A stretch of DNA of 64,000 nucleotides from Zhuqueibacter pondensis (GCA_034505955.1 JAPDQK010000014.1:44157-108156); one strand, 5' to 3'; numbered from the stretch's first letter, positions 17,187 to 26,570 are shown. Made by a program: numbers and translations. The notes: generated from the letters alone by a model not told the origin.

Positions 17187-17873
17187 TCATTTTTTCTTCA
17201 ATACCTTTCGCAATGCTTCGACAATTTCATTATCCAGCGGCGATTGTTCCAGCCGCGCAATGGTTGCAGAAACGTCGTAAGCAGTTCTTTTCAGCATGAG
17301 CCTGCCGTTTTCCCACACCGCATAACAAGCCTCGCCGCCACGATCGCGCGCCAAGCCGACACTGCCGGGGTTGCAAAAAATTTTGCCCTCGACTTCGCGT
17401 AAAAACGGCAGATGCGTGTGGCCGACGAGGATCACGTCGGCATCGATGTCCGCGCTCGCAGCGATCACTTCCTCGGCGTTCATATAGCAGGTCAAGTCAC
17501 CGGATGGCGAGGCATGCGCCAGCCAAAAGTTTTTGCCATCGGCGATGGTGCTGTGGATGATCGGCAGGCGCTGAAGAAAATGCAGATCGTTTTCACGAAG
17601 CAACGTGCGATGCCATTGTCGCGTCGCGACCGACATCGGGCGAAAATCGCTGCGACAGCCGCAATCTGCATCATAAGCGAGCGCATGATCATGATTGCCG
17701 CGCACGTAGAAATCGGCACGTTGGCGAATAAAATCGAGACATGGTTTTGGTTCTGGGCCGTAGTCGACCACGTCGCCGAGAAAAAACAACGCATCCCATT
17801 TTGGTTCAGTTGCCAACACCGCTTCGAGCGCTGGAAGATTAGCGTGAATGTCCGAGAGAATCAGAATCTTCAT
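17187..17873 (-). CDS. Calcineurin-like metallophosphoesterase (MJ0936/YfcE type)
   Basis: A 228-residue dimetal phosphodiesterase. All motifs are visible: D8-x-H10, G-D-V-V-D-Y-G-P, G-N-H-D-H, a late H-A-S-P and G-H-T-H. The family hydrolyses phosphodiester bonds, and the physiological substrate is generally unknown. It sits four bases after the MFS gene and 29 bases before enolase on the same strand, so the three are likely co-transcribed. It lacks any export signal. Confidence 0.88.
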   Translation of the reverse strand: MKILILSDIHANLPALEAVLATEPKWDALFFLGDVVDYGPEPKPCLDFIRQRADFYVRGNHDHALAYDADCGCRSDFRPMSVATRQWHRTLLRENDLHFLQRLPIIHSTIADGKNFWLAHASPSGDLTCYMNAEEVIAASADIDADVILVGHTHLPFLREVEGKIFCNPGSVGLARDRGGEACYAVWENGRLMLKRTAYDVSATIARLEQSPLDNEIVEALRKVLKKK

Positions 17874-17877
17874 CTTT

Positions 17878-19092
17878 TCAGTTTGACTTTCTTACAACGC
17901 GCCACATCATCAGCGCCCCGAGCAAACAGAATCCCGCCGCATAAGCAAAACCTGCTGCCGCAGAAAATTTTGCCCACAAAAATCCCACCAACACACTCGA
18001 AACAAAATCGCCGAGGCCATTGACGGTAGCCAGCACGCCGAAGCCGGTGGCCTGAATTTGCGCGGGTAGCAGCTCAGCAGCCAGTGCGCGCTCCAGCGCG
18101 TCTTCGATCGCAATAAATACACCGCCGAGGCAAAACAAGAGCGCGAGGACGAAATAGTGAGAGGGCGAGAACAAAAAGCCGACATTCATGATCACGGCGA
18201 CGAAATAACCGAGCGTGAGCAAGCGGCCCTTGCCCCAGCGATCTCCCAAAGCGCCCACCGGCACCGAAGCTGCGGCATAGATGATGTTGTGAATGACGTA
18301 GAGGCTCATCGCCAGTTGTGCGGCTTTGGCAGCTTCATGCGTTTCAACGAGAATTTGCGTGGCGCGCAAAATCAGCAGCGTGTGGGCAAAATCGCCGATG
18401 CCGAATAGCGCCACCGCAACGAGAAAACGGCGAAACGACGGCGGCAAGCCGCGCAAGCTGGCGGCGAAATGCAAACTGTGATTCGGCGGCAGGCGGCGGG
18501 CGCGAACGACAAAGGCAAAAATAGCGGCAGCAATCAGCCCCGGAACAATCGTGATGAAAAATATCTGGCGATAAGACAACATCGTCACCAGCCCCATCGC
18601 CGCCAGCGGGCCGAGAATCGCGCCGAGGGTGTCCATCGCGCGATCAAGCCCGAAGGCTTTGCCGTAATGCGCCGGTTCTACAGAGTCGGCGAGAATCGCA
18701 TCACGCGCCGGAGCGCGAGCGCCGCGTCCCAGCCACGCCGCGCTGCGGCTGAACAACACGTGCCACCACGAAGTCGCCAGACCAATCGTGGCTTTGAAAA
18801 TGCCGGTGAGCACGTAGCCGGTGACCGCCACCGGTTTGCGTTGGCCGGTGCGGTCGCAAAACCATCCCGACCACATTTTGCTGAAACTCGACAGCGCATC
18901 GGAGATGCCCTCGATGACGCCGAGCGCCCACGGCGCGGCGCCGAGAGTTGCCAAAAACACCGGCAAAATCGTCGTTGCCGTTTCGTGGCCAAAATCGCTG
19001 AACAAACTGGCGAGACCGATGGCGACCACGTTGCGCGTGAGCCAGGTTTTCTTTTTGGCTGTGCCTACCTCGCCTGCTTTCAAATTGAACAT
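17878..19092 (-). CDS. MFS transporter
   Basis: A 404-residue twelve-helix major facilitator permease. The S-L-F-S-D-F-G-H-E-T segment in the first helix and the motif-A-like D-R-T-G-Q-R-K-P loop between helices 2 and 3 are clear, and a second G-D-R-W-G-K-G-R loop marks the second half. Substrate cannot be read from sequence; related proteins are annotated as drug or small-molecule permeases. The N-terminal ~20 residues are hydrophilic and the start is not strongly supported by a Shine-Dalgarno sequence. Confidence 0.85.
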   Translation of the reverse strand: MFNLKAGEVGTAKKKTWLTRNVVAIGLASLFSDFGHETATTILPVFLATLGAAPWALGVIEGISDALSSFSKMWSGWFCDRTGQRKPVAVTGYVLTGIFKATIGLATSWWHVLFSRSAAWLGRGARAPARDAILADSVEPAHYGKAFGLDRAMDTLGAILGPLAAMGLVTMLSYRQIFFITIVPGLIAAAIFAFVVRARRLPPNHSLHFAASLRGLPPSFRRFLVAVALFGIGDFAHTLLILRATQILVETHEAAKAAQLAMSLYVIHNIIYAAASVPVGALGDRWGKGRLLTLGYFVAVIMNVGFLFSPSHYFVLALLFCLGGVFIAIEDALERALAAELLPAQIQATGFGVLATVNGLGDFVSSVLVGFLWAKFSAAAGFAYAAGFCLLGALMMWRVVRKSN

Positions 19093-19134
19093 GATTCACA
19101 CGAATCCTATATTTGACGTGACGATTGCCATCCA

Positions 19135-19245
19135 AACGAAAAACTCCTACCCTCGAAACAGGCAACCCTGCGAGCGCAGCCTGTTTCAAAAGTAGGAGTT
19201 ATCAATTCACCGGGAAGCGAATGATTACGGCGAACTCCATCACCA
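19135..19245. repeat. Dispersed element with nested hairpin (CGGCGAACTCCATC family), copy 1
   Basis: Outer stem AACTCCTAC (19142-19150) with GTAGGAGTT (19192-19200); inner stem GAAACAGGC (19155-19163) with GCCTGTTTC (19179-19187). It is followed by ATCAATTCA and CGGCGAACTCCATC (19228-19241). The same ordered pieces recur at 35228-35347, and the last piece alone at 38140-38160. Confidence 0.7.
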
Positions 19246-19276
19246 TTTTAAAAAAATATAAAAAAGAAAAGTCGCA

Positions 19277-19301
19277 AAAGCAATAAGTATTTCACGCCGC
19301 G
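19277..19301. repeat. 25-bp direct repeat, left copy
   Basis: Identical in sequence and orientation to 29435-29459. The pair brackets the plus-strand efflux and MtrA-like cluster. The right copy covers the last codons and stop of the minus-strand RND gene; the left copy is intergenic. This could be a footprint of integration or duplication. No integrase gene lies between them. Confidence 0.8.
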
Positions 19302-19389
19302 ATATTCACCGCGCTTACTGCATTACGGCTAATTTCCTTCCCAAAAAATTCATTTTGATTTGTGCTGTAGATTTTTTAGATTTATTTCA

Positions 19390-19743
19390 ATGCGCAATAA
19401 ATCCTCAACATCCAGCGATCGTATTGCCAGCTTGCTGCTGGTGATTTGCTTCACCGTTTCGCTGCTCTTTTGCGGCGACGCCGACTGCTTGAACGGCAAC
19501 AGCAACGAAGATTGTGCTTCCTTGCTGTGCTCGTTATTGAACAAGCACGACGCTTCTTCTTCACACGACTCTTTTAGAGGTGCTGGCAAAGACTGCTCGT
19601 GTGTTTGCCATTTGCCTGCTGTGATTCCGCCTGTTTTTGGTTTTGATTATCATCCCCTCTCACTTGACAATTCTCTCACCGCAGTCACATTCGTTCCTGC
19701 TGCACCTGTTCGTCTCGTTTACCATCCCCCGGCAACAGCTTAA
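19390..19743 (+). CDS. Small exported Cys/His-rich protein ahead of the efflux operon
   Basis: A 117-residue protein with a hydrophobic N-terminal segment (residues ~12-29) that may be a signal peptide or anchor. Then come eight Cys in total (20, 28, 33, 42, 47, 69, 71, 73), ending in C-S-C-V-C-H-L-P, with several His nearby. This composition suggests periplasmic metal binding. It lies 71 bases upstream of the TolC-type gene at the head of a metal-efflux operon, where small Cys-rich proteins are often found. Start choice: the ATG at 19390 fits better than the in-frame extension from 19360. Function is inference from context. Confidence 0.6.
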   Translation: MRNKSSTSSDRIASLLLVICFTVSLLFCGDADCLNGNSNEDCASLLCSLLNKHDASSSHDSFRGAGKDCSCVCHLPAVIPPVFGFDYHPLSLDNSLTAVTFVPAAPVRLVYHPPATA

Positions 19744-19814
19744 GCCTCTTTATTTTTCTCGAATAGTTCACCCATTTTTCGTCTTCTGTTCTGAAATCTG
19801 AAAGGAACCGCAAC

Positions 19815-21089
19815 GTGTTTCTATATCTGCGTTCATGCATGGCCGTGCTGTTTGCATTTCTATTTTTGATCAACAAGAGCGGCGCGCAGGAGAAGCTTTC
19901 TTTGCACCAAGCCGTTGAGTTGGCACTGCGGCAGAATCCGCAGCTTGCCATTGCGCAGCAGGAAATTGCCGCGGCGCAAGGGCAGAGCGTGCTGGCCGGA
20001 GCGCTGCCGCCCGCGGAGATTTTTTCGCGCGTCAATGAAATCAACTTCGATTTCAGCGAGCAAGATGAAATCGAAATTGGCCTGAGCCAGAGCTTTGAGT
20101 TTCACGGCAAGCGTGGTAACCGGAAAGCCGTAGCCATTGCCGATCGCCAAATTGCCGAATTGCAACTGGCGCGTTTGCGTGCCTTGCTCAAGGCAGAAGT
20201 CAAGAAACGTTACTACGAGAATCTTTTGGCCAACGAGAATCTTGCGAACCAGCAATTTGCGGTGCAACTTCTCGACGATTTGCAAGGGCTGCTCACCGAA
20301 CGCTATCAAAGCGGGGCCGCAAGCTATGTCGATGTCGTGCGCGCGCGAATTGAGCTTGGCCGTGGCCGGAGCGATCTGGCTGCTGTGCAGCAGGAACAGC
20401 TCGCGGCGTTGACAAGGCTCAATCTTCTCCTTGGGCGCCAAAGCACTCAGCTCCTACTCTTGAGCGATTCTTTGACGTTCGTGCCTTTGACTTTGCCGCG
20501 CGATTCAACGCTGTTGTTGCGGCAATCCTACCTGCGCCAAATTTTCGTTGTGACCGTTGAGCGCCAGCGCCGTGCATTACGACTGGCGCAACTTGCCGGT
20601 CGGCCGGATTTCTCTTTTGGCGCTTCATTTCAACGGGTCGCGGAAAACCCTCCGTTCACCGCGGCGCAACCGGAAGGCCAAACCGTAAATGCCTTCGGCC
20701 TTGAAGCCAGTATCAGTCTGCCGCTGTTCAATCGCGCCGCGCCAAAAGGCGAATTACAAATTGCCCAGGCCGAATTGGCCGCGGCGGAGACGCGATTGGC
20801 TTATTTTGAGCAGCGTATGCGCCACAATTTTGAAGTCGCATTTGCAGCGGTTGAAACAGCGGAAAAACAAGTTTTGGAATTTCGCCACGTCGTGCTGCCG
20901 GAATCGCAAAACGCGGTGAATGCGGCGGCCGCGGCGTATCAGTCCGGCCAACTGTCGCTCACGGACTTGCTGGATGTCTATCGCACGGCACGGCAAGCCC
21001 GCCTGGAAAAGAGCCGTGTCATTTTCAATTATCTCTCCGCCCGCGCCGATTTGGAAGCGGTTGGTGAAAAGTTTGACCAAGCCGAGTGA
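19815..21089 (+). CDS. TolC/CzcC-type outer-membrane efflux protein
   Basis: Outer-membrane channel of a tripartite RND pump. It has 424 residues with a signal peptide (residues ~8-24), then two long helical repeats characteristic of the outer-membrane efflux family (L-S-L-H-Q-A-V-E-L-A-L-R-Q-N-P at the start of the first). It begins with GTG at 19815, supported by AAAGGA eight bases upstream; an ATG at 19839 is the alternative. It is followed after 87 bases by the adaptor gene and then by the CzcA-type pump, so it is the outer component of that system. Confidence 0.9.
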   Translation: MFLYLRSCMAVLFAFLFLINKSGAQEKLSLHQAVELALRQNPQLAIAQQEIAAAQGQSVLAGALPPAEIFSRVNEINFDFSEQDEIEIGLSQSFEFHGKRGNRKAVAIADRQIAELQLARLRALLKAEVKKRYYENLLANENLANQQFAVQLLDDLQGLLTERYQSGAASYVDVVRARIELGRGRSDLAAVQQEQLAALTRLNLLLGRQSTQLLLLSDSLTFVPLTLPRDSTLLLRQSYLRQIFVVTVERQRRALRLAQLAGRPDFSFGASFQRVAENPPFTAAQPEGQTVNAFGLEASISLPLFNRAAPKGELQIAQAELAAAETRLAYFEQRMRHNFEVAFAAVETAEKQVLEFRHVVLPESQNAVNAAAAAYQSGQLSLTDLLDVYRTARQARLEKSRVIFNYLSARADLEAVGEKFDQAE

Positions 21090-21176
21090 AGTCCGACTTG
21101 GGCAGCAGGAGCTTACAAAACTTGAACAGTCGTCGTGCCCAAGTCGGACTTCGTCCATTTCTCGAAGGGATAAACC

Positions 21177-22289
21177 ATGAATCGAATTTTGAAATTTATT
21201 TTTGTCTTTACGATCTTCGCGTTTGTGGCTTGCGACAAACCAGCACCCGAAGAGCATCCGCACCAAGCCGCTGAAACTCACGATGAAAATGCCGCGGTCG
21301 TGACTTTGACCAAGCACCAACTTTTTCACATCCATCTCGAAACCGCTGAGGTGAATGAAAGCTCCGTGCCGATTCCATTGACGTTGACCGGCAAAGTGAT
21401 GCTCAATGAGCGCCGCCGCGCGGCAATCACCGCGCGTCTCGCCGGCCGCGTCGAAAAAGTGACGGCGTTTGCGGGCGATCGCGTGAGCGCCGGACAAGCT
21501 CTCGCCGAAGTTTTCAGCCAGGATTTTCTCTCGATGCAGATGGAATATTTGCAGGCCATCGAACGCACACAACGCTTCGGCAATGAAAGCGCTGATCAAT
21601 CGACGGCAAAAACCATTTTGCTCTCGGCGCGCAGAAAATTGAAAGTCGCCGGATTGAGCGAGGCGGATTTGCAGCAATTGGAAACGAGCAAAGAGCCAAT
21701 GGGCTTTCTGCCGGTGCGCGCGCCATTCAGCGGCGCGGTGCTCAGCGCTGAAGTCGTGCAAGGCCAATTCGTCGAGCTGGGCGCGCATTTGTTTGAAATC
21801 GCCGATCTCTCGAGGTTGTGGATTCTCGCGGATATTTACGAGCAGGATTTGCCGCGCATTCACAAAGGCATGAAGGCGCAAGTCGAAGTCACGCCCTATC
21901 CGCGCGAGATGTTTGCCGCGACGGTGACGGAGATTTTCGACGTGGTCGATGCACAAACCCGCACGGTGAAAGCGCGCCTCGAAGTGCAAAATCCGAGCGG
22001 CAAGCTCAAGCCGGAAATGTTTGTGAGCGTGCATCTCACCACGGAGTTGGGTGGCAGCACGATCAAAGTTCCGGCCAGCGCGATGCTCGGTGAAACCGAA
22101 AAACATTTCGTTTTCGTCGCGCGCAATGATTCAACTTTCGAAAAACGCGAGGTGCGCACCGGCGTGGAGACGCGCGAGTTTGTTGAAGTGCTCGACGGCC
22201 TCGCAACGGGCGAACGCATCGTGACTCGCGGCGGCTTCTTTTTGAAATCGGAGCTGGCCAAGGAAACGTTTGGAGAAGAGCATCATTGA
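21177..22289 (+). CDS. CzcB-type membrane-fusion (adaptor) lipoprotein
   Basis: A 370-residue periplasmic adaptor linking pump and outer channel. A lipobox-like F-V-A-C near residue 19 predicts lipidation. A His-rich stretch (residues 24-37: E-H-P-H-Q-A-A-E-T-H) follows, as in CzcB proteins that bind divalent metal. Then come the barrel-sandwich lipoyl-like halves (G-R-V-E-K-V near 87 and R-A-P-F-S-G-A-V-L-S near 180), a beta-barrel and a membrane-proximal domain. It lies seven bases upstream of a YnfA gene inserted between adaptor and pump genes. Confidence 0.9.
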   Translation: MNRILKFIFVFTIFAFVACDKPAPEEHPHQAAETHDENAAVVTLTKHQLFHIHLETAEVNESSVPIPLTLTGKVMLNERRRAAITARLAGRVEKVTAFAGDRVSAGQALAEVFSQDFLSMQMEYLQAIERTQRFGNESADQSTAKTILLSARRKLKVAGLSEADLQQLETSKEPMGFLPVRAPFSGAVLSAEVVQGQFVELGAHLFEIADLSRLWILADIYEQDLPRIHKGMKAQVEVTPYPREMFAATVTEIFDVVDAQTRTVKARLEVQNPSGKLKPEMFVSVHLTTELGGSTIKVPASAMLGETEKHFVFVARNDSTFEKREVRTGVETREFVEVLDGLATGERIVTRGGFFLKSELAKETFGEEHH

Positions 22290-22296
22290 GGTGAAT

Positions 22297-22629
22297 ATGG
22301 TTATCGTTCAATCCATTGCGTTGTTCGTATTAGCCGGCCTGTGTGAAATCGCCGGTGGCTATCTTGTTTGGCTGTGGCTGCGTGAGGGCCGCAGACATTG
22401 GATTGGTCTAATCGGCGGCCTCGTGCTGATGCTTTACGGCGTGATACCGACGCTGCAAACCGAACACAACTTCGGGCGCATTTACGCGGCTTATGGCGGC
22501 GTCTTTGTCGTCATGTCGTTGCTCTGGGGTTGGCTGGTGGATCGCAAAACGCCGGACACCTTTGATATTCTTGGCGCCGCCATTTGTTGCGTCGGCATCG
22601 CGGTGATCATGTGGTGGCCGCGCGGATGA
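22297..22629 (+). CDS. YnfA/UPF0060 family membrane protein
   Basis: A 110-residue inner-membrane protein with four hydrophobic helices. The G-L-C-E-I-A-G-G-Y-L-V-W-L-W-L-R-E-G run is the hallmark of the UPF0060 (YnfA) family, related to small multidrug resistance transporters. It starts at 22297 (GAGGTG just upstream); an in-frame extension from 22270 overlaps the adaptor gene and is less likely. Its position inside the efflux operon suggests a supporting transport role, but the substrate is unknown. Confidence 0.88.
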   Translation: MVIVQSIALFVLAGLCEIAGGYLVWLWLREGRRHWIGLIGGLVLMLYGVIPTLQTEHNFGRIYAAYGGVFVVMSLLWGWLVDRKTPDTFDILGAAICCVGIAVIMWWPRG

Positions 22630-22657
22630 AATACTTCTGCATTTCGGAGAAAGAAAC

Positions 22658-23260
22658 ATGGACGCAATTCTGAGATACGTGCTTCCATTTTATCTGATCG
22701 TCTATCTCGCGCTCGCGTTTTTCTGGCGCTCATTTTTAGTTTGGAAAAGAACCGGCGTCAATCCTTACATGCTCGGCAAAGCCGACAACGCGCACGATTT
22801 TGTCGGCATGCTGTTTCGCTTGACGATGGCGGCAATCGTTATCGTCATCATTCTTCGCGCCGTCTCGAGCAAAGCGTATGCGTATTTGGCGCCCATCCTC
22901 TGGCTTGATCGCTCTATGCTGAAATACGCCGGCTTATTGTTGCTGGCCGCTTCATTGATTTGGACGCTGCTCGCGCAAGCCCAGATGGGTAATTCCTGGC
23001 GCATCGGCATTGATGCCAACACCAAAACACCGCTTGTTACGCACGGCATCTTTGGAATCTCACGCAACCCGATTTTTCTGGGCATGCGCATCACCCTGCT
23101 CGGATTCTTTCTCCTCTTGCCCAATGCCGTGACTTTGACAACGCTCGTCCTCGGCGAAGCGTTGATGCAAATCCAAGTCCGCTTGGAAGAAGAATATTTG
23201 CGCCAAACGCACGGCGAAGAATATCAAAAGTATTGTCAACACACACGCCGCTGGCTTTGA
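22658..23260 (+). CDS. Isoprenylcysteine carboxyl methyltransferase-like membrane protein
   Basis: A 200-residue integral membrane protein with about five helices. The C-terminal half carries the ICMT/PEMT-type pattern: L-V-T-H-G-I-F-G-I-S-R-N-P-I-F-L-G (about residues 126-142), then E-E-E-Y-L-R-Q-T-H-G-E-E-Y-Q-K-Y near the end, the usual SAM-binding tail. Bacterial members are frequent beside metal-efflux genes and their substrates are not established. The start at 22658 is supported by a GGAGAAAG stretch upstream. It is 28 bases after ynfA in the same operon. Confidence 0.85.
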   Translation: MDAILRYVLPFYLIVYLALAFFWRSFLVWKRTGVNPYMLGKADNAHDFVGMLFRLTMAAIVIVIILRAVSSKAYAYLAPILWLDRSMLKYAGLLLLAASLIWTLLAQAQMGNSWRIGIDANTKTPLVTHGIFGISRNPIFLGMRITLLGFFLLLPNAVTLTTLVLGEALMQIQVRLEEEYLRQTHGEEYQKYCQHTRRWL

Positions 23261-23261
23261 T

Positions 23262-23470
23262 TCTAAACTCCGCTAGGAGTGAAATGTTTGTAGTTAATGT
23301 TCAAAATGGGCCGAAACTCCGTAGGAGTGGCATGTTTGTGCTATATCACTTCTCTGTGGAATTTCAGTTCGAAATCATCATCAAGCACATGCCGCTCCTA
23401 CGGAGCTTTGATTTCACAGCACTGATTGAGCTATAAACATTCGACTCCTAACGGAGTCATAAAAATTCGA
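23262..23470. repeat. Cluster of CTCCG-TAGGAG palindromes
   Basis: Four related palindromic units lie in about 200 bases: CTCCGCTAGGAGTG (~23269), CTCCGTAGGAGTGGCATG (~23316), its inverse CATGCCGCTCCTACGGAG (~23389) and GACTCCTAACGGAGTC (~23443). The second and third can form a long hairpin. They interrupt the efflux operon between the methyltransferase and pump genes and may modulate expression of the pump. Confidence 0.65.
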
Positions 23471-23485
23471 CATGAAAGATTTTCT

Positions 23486-26400
23486 ATGATCAACCGCCTC
23501 ATTCAATTCTCCCTCAAGCAGCCACTGCTCATCTTCTGCCTCGTCATTCTCTTGGCCGGCCTCGGCTACTGGTCACTCACGCACATTCCCATCGATGCTT
23601 TTCCCGACGTGACCAACGTGCAGGTGCAGATTCTCGCGGTGGCGCCCGGGCTTTCGCCGGTGGAAGTCGAGCAGCTCGTCACCTTTCCGATTGAAGTGGC
23701 GATGAACGGACTGCCGCAACTCACCGAAGTGCGCTCGATTTCAAAATTCGGTTTGAGCGTCATCACCGTCGTGTTCGAAGATGACGTTGATATTTACTTC
23801 GCGCGCCAGCTCGTGCTCGAACGTTTGCAAAGCGCGCGGGAAGCGCTGCCGCCCAACATGCCGGAGCCGGAAATGGGGCCGGTCACTTCGGGCATGGGCG
23901 AAATCTATCAATACTTTCTCGAAAGCGACAGCCTGGATTTGATGGAGCTGCGCAGCATTCAAGACTGGGTGATCAAGCCGCAACTGCGCACCGTGCCTGG
24001 CGTTACCGAAGTCAATAGTTTCGGCGGCCTCGTGAAGCAATATCAAATTCTGGTTGCGCCGGAAAAGTTGTTGAGCTACGGCCTCTCGCTCGCCGAAGTT
24101 TTCGCGGCGGTCGAGAACAACAACAGCGTGGTGGGTGGAAATTTTATCGAGCATGCTTCGGAGCAGTACATCATTCGCGGCGTCGGGCGCGCGCAGACGA
24201 TGAGCGATTTGGAAAATATCGTCGTCAAAACCATGAACGGCACGCCGATTTACGTGAAGAACGTTGCCGACGTCACCATCGGCGCAGAAGTGCGGCAAGG
24301 CGCGGTCGTCATGCAAGCACGCGGCGAGGTCGCCGCCGCGATTGTGATGATGCTCAAAGGCGAAAACAGCCGCGAGGTCATCAAGCGCGTCAAAACCAAG
24401 ATTGAAGAGATCAACAAAACGCTGCCGCGCCACGTGAAGATTCATCCGTATTACGATCAAACCGATTTGGTCGAGAAAACGATCAAAACAGTGCGCACCA
24501 ATCTTATCGAAGGCGGCTTGCTCGTTATCGCCGTGCTCTTTGTTTTTCTCGGCAACATTCGCGCGGCGCTGCTGGTGGCTTCGGTGATTCCGCTGTCGAT
24601 GCTGTTCGCATTCATCGGCATGAAGTGGCGCGGCCTCTCCGCCAATCTCATGAGCCTCGGCGCGATTGATTTCGGCATGATCGTCGACGGCGCGGTGGTG
24701 ATGATCGAAAATTGCGTGCGCCGGCTGAGCCACGCCAATCCCGATGAGAAGCGCGAACACGTCATCGAAAGCGCGGCGAAAGAAGTGGCGCGGCCCGTGC
24801 TGTTCGGCGTGCTCATCATCATCGCGGTTTACATGCCCATTCTCACGCTGCAAGGCATCGAAGGCAAAATGTTCACGCCGATGGCGATGACCGTCGGCTT
24901 CGCGCTGCTCGGCTCGCTGTTTCTCGCGCTCACGTTCATGCCCGCGGCGGCGCGTTTTATTCTTCCCAAAGAAATAAAACACCGCGAAGTTTTTATCGTG
25001 CGCTGGCTGCACAAATACTACACGCCCGCGTTGGAAAAAGCGCTGCACCACAAAGGCAAAATGCTCGTTGCCGCGACAGTTATTTTGTTTGGTTCATTCG
25101 CTCTCGTGCCGTTGCTCGGCACGGAGTTCATTCCCGAGCTGGACGAAGGCGCGATTTTGGTGCAGCCGATTCGCATGCCGAGCATCAGCCTCACCGAGTC
25201 CATCGAGATCGACAAGCAGGTGCAGAAAATCATCATGCAATTTCCCGAAGTCGAGTTTGCCGTTGGCCGCCTCGGCCGTCCCGACATTGCTACGGATCCG
25301 ATGGGCGTCAATCTCAGCGACATTTATGTGACGCTCAAGCCGCACAGCGAATGGAAGACTGCCAAAACTAAAGAAGGGCTTGTCGAAAAAATGGTTGAAG
25401 AACTGCAGCAGATTCCAGGCGTCAATTACAACATAACGCAGCCGATTGCCATGCGCGTCGATGAGCTGGTCTCCGGCGTCAAGTCCGATCTCGCGATCAA
25501 ACTTTTCGGCGACGATCTCGCCTTACTCAAAAAGAAAGCCGATGCGATTGCCAACGTCGTGCGCGAAATTTCCGGCGCCGAAGATGTTTCCGTCGAACAA
25601 ATCGCCGGACAAACGTATCTCAACATTTATATCGACCGCGCGGCTATTGCGCGCTATGGCCTCAATGTGGCTGACGTGCAAGGAGTCATCGAAATCGCCA
25701 TCGGCGGCAAGGTGGCCTCGGAAATTTTCGAAGGCAATAAGCGCTTTGCCGTGGTCGTGCGTTATCCCGAAAACAAGCGTGACGACATCGCGTTGATCGA
25801 ACGCTCGCTCGTGCATTTGCCGAATGGCGGCGCAATTCCGCTCTCGCAAATCGCGCGCGTCGTCGCCGAGGAAGGGCCGGTGCAAGTGAGCCGTGAATTT
25901 GGCCAGCGCCGTATCGCGGTGGAGTGCAACGTTCGTGGCCGCGACATCGGTAGCTTCGTCGGCGAAGCGCAGCGCAAACTTTCTGAAGAAGTCCGATTGC
26001 CTGCCGGTTATTATCTCACTTGGGGCGGGCAGTTTGAGAATCAGCAATCCGCCACCCGACGGCTTATGGTCGTGCTGCCGCTTTCCATTTTTATCATTTT
26101 CGCGCTGCTTTACACCACGTTCGGCAATTTTCGCCATTCGCTTTTGATTCTTGCCATTCTGCCCTTCGCACTCAGCGGCGGCATTTTCGCGCTGTTGCTT
26201 CGCGGCTTGCACATCAGCGTTTCTGCGAGCATCGGCTTCATCGCGCTCTTCGGCGTGGCAGTGCTCAACGGTGTCGTGCTGGTGACGTACATGAATCAAC
26301 TCCGCGGCCAAGGCATCTCCGTGCATCTCGCCGTCGTGCGCGGTGCTTCGGAAAGATTGCGTCCGGTTTTGATGACCGCGCTCGTGGCCATGCTCGGCTT

Positions 26401-26554
26401 CATTCCGATGGCGCTCTCGCACGGCACCGGCGCGGAAGTACAGCGCCCGCTAGCCACGGTCGTCATCGGCGGCTTGATGACATCGACGCTGTTGACGCTG
26501 TTCATTTTGCCGGTGGTGTATCAATGGGTGGAAGCACGGCGGGAAACACAATAG
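23486..26554 (+). CDS. czcA: CzcA-type heavy-metal efflux RND pump
   Basis: Proton-driven inner-membrane pump of the HME-RND class, 1022 residues with twelve predicted helices. The helix-4 signature D-F-G-M-I-V-D-G-A-V-V-M-I-E-N places it with exporters of divalent cations (Co/Zn/Ni/Cd, as in CzcA, CnrA and NccA) rather than the Cu(I)/Ag(I) CusA group. The periplasmic porter halves and duplicated helix sets are complete. The start at 23486 begins with the first amphipathic and membrane segment; the upstream frame from 23426 runs through a palindromic repeat. It works with the TolC and adaptor proteins encoded upstream. Confidence 0.93.
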   Translation: MINRLIQFSLKQPLLIFCLVILLAGLGYWSLTHIPIDAFPDVTNVQVQILAVAPGLSPVEVEQLVTFPIEVAMNGLPQLTEVRSISKFGLSVITVVFEDDVDIYFARQLVLERLQSAREALPPNMPEPEMGPVTSGMGEIYQYFLESDSLDLMELRSIQDWVIKPQLRTVPGVTEVNSFGGLVKQYQILVAPEKLLSYGLSLAEVFAAVENNNSVVGGNFIEHASEQYIIRGVGRAQTMSDLENIVVKTMNGTPIYVKNVADVTIGAEVRQGAVVMQARGEVAAAIVMMLKGENSREVIKRVKTKIEEINKTLPRHVKIHPYYDQTDLVEKTIKTVRTNLIEGGLLVIAVLFVFLGNIRAALLVASVIPLSMLFAFIGMKWRGLSANLMSLGAIDFGMIVDGAVVMIENCVRRLSHANPDEKREHVIESAAKEVARPVLFGVLIIIAVYMPILTLQGIEGKMFTPMAMTVGFALLGSLFLALTFMPAAARFILPKEIKHREVFIVRWLHKYYTPALEKALHHKGKMLVAATVILFGSFALVPLLGTEFIPELDEGAILVQPIRMPSISLTESIEIDKQVQKIIMQFPEVEFAVGRLGRPDIATDPMGVNLSDIYVTLKPHSEWKTAKTKEGLVEKMVEELQQIPGVNYNITQPIAMRVDELVSGVKSDLAIKLFGDDLALLKKKADAIANVVREISGAEDVSVEQIAGQTYLNIYIDRAAIARYGLNVADVQGVIEIAIGGKVASEIFEGNKRFAVVVRYPENKRDDIALIERSLVHLPNGGAIPLSQIARVVAEEGPVQVSREFGQRRIAVECNVRGRDIGSFVGEAQRKLSEEVRLPAGYYLTWGGQFENQQSATRRLMVVLPLSIFIIFALLYTTFGNFRHSLLILAILPFALSGGIFALLLRGLHISVSASIGFIALFGVAVLNGVVLVTYMNQLRGQGISVHLAVVRGASERLRPVLMTALVAMLGFIPMALSHGTGAEVQRPLATVVIGGLMTSTLLTLFILPVVYQWVEARRETQ

Positions 26555-26570
26555 AATCTCCAGAAATAAC

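Noticed and set aside
20754..22106. 450-codon minus-strand ORF opposite the TolC and adaptor genes
   Set aside because: It is antisense to two clearly recognised genes, has a low-complexity His/Arg/Phe-rich composition and no family pattern; a shadow of the coding strand.
23741..25051. 436-codon minus-strand ORF opposite the CzcA-type pump
   Set aside because: Antisense shadow inside an intact RND gene, rich in His, Asp and Arg, with no domain.
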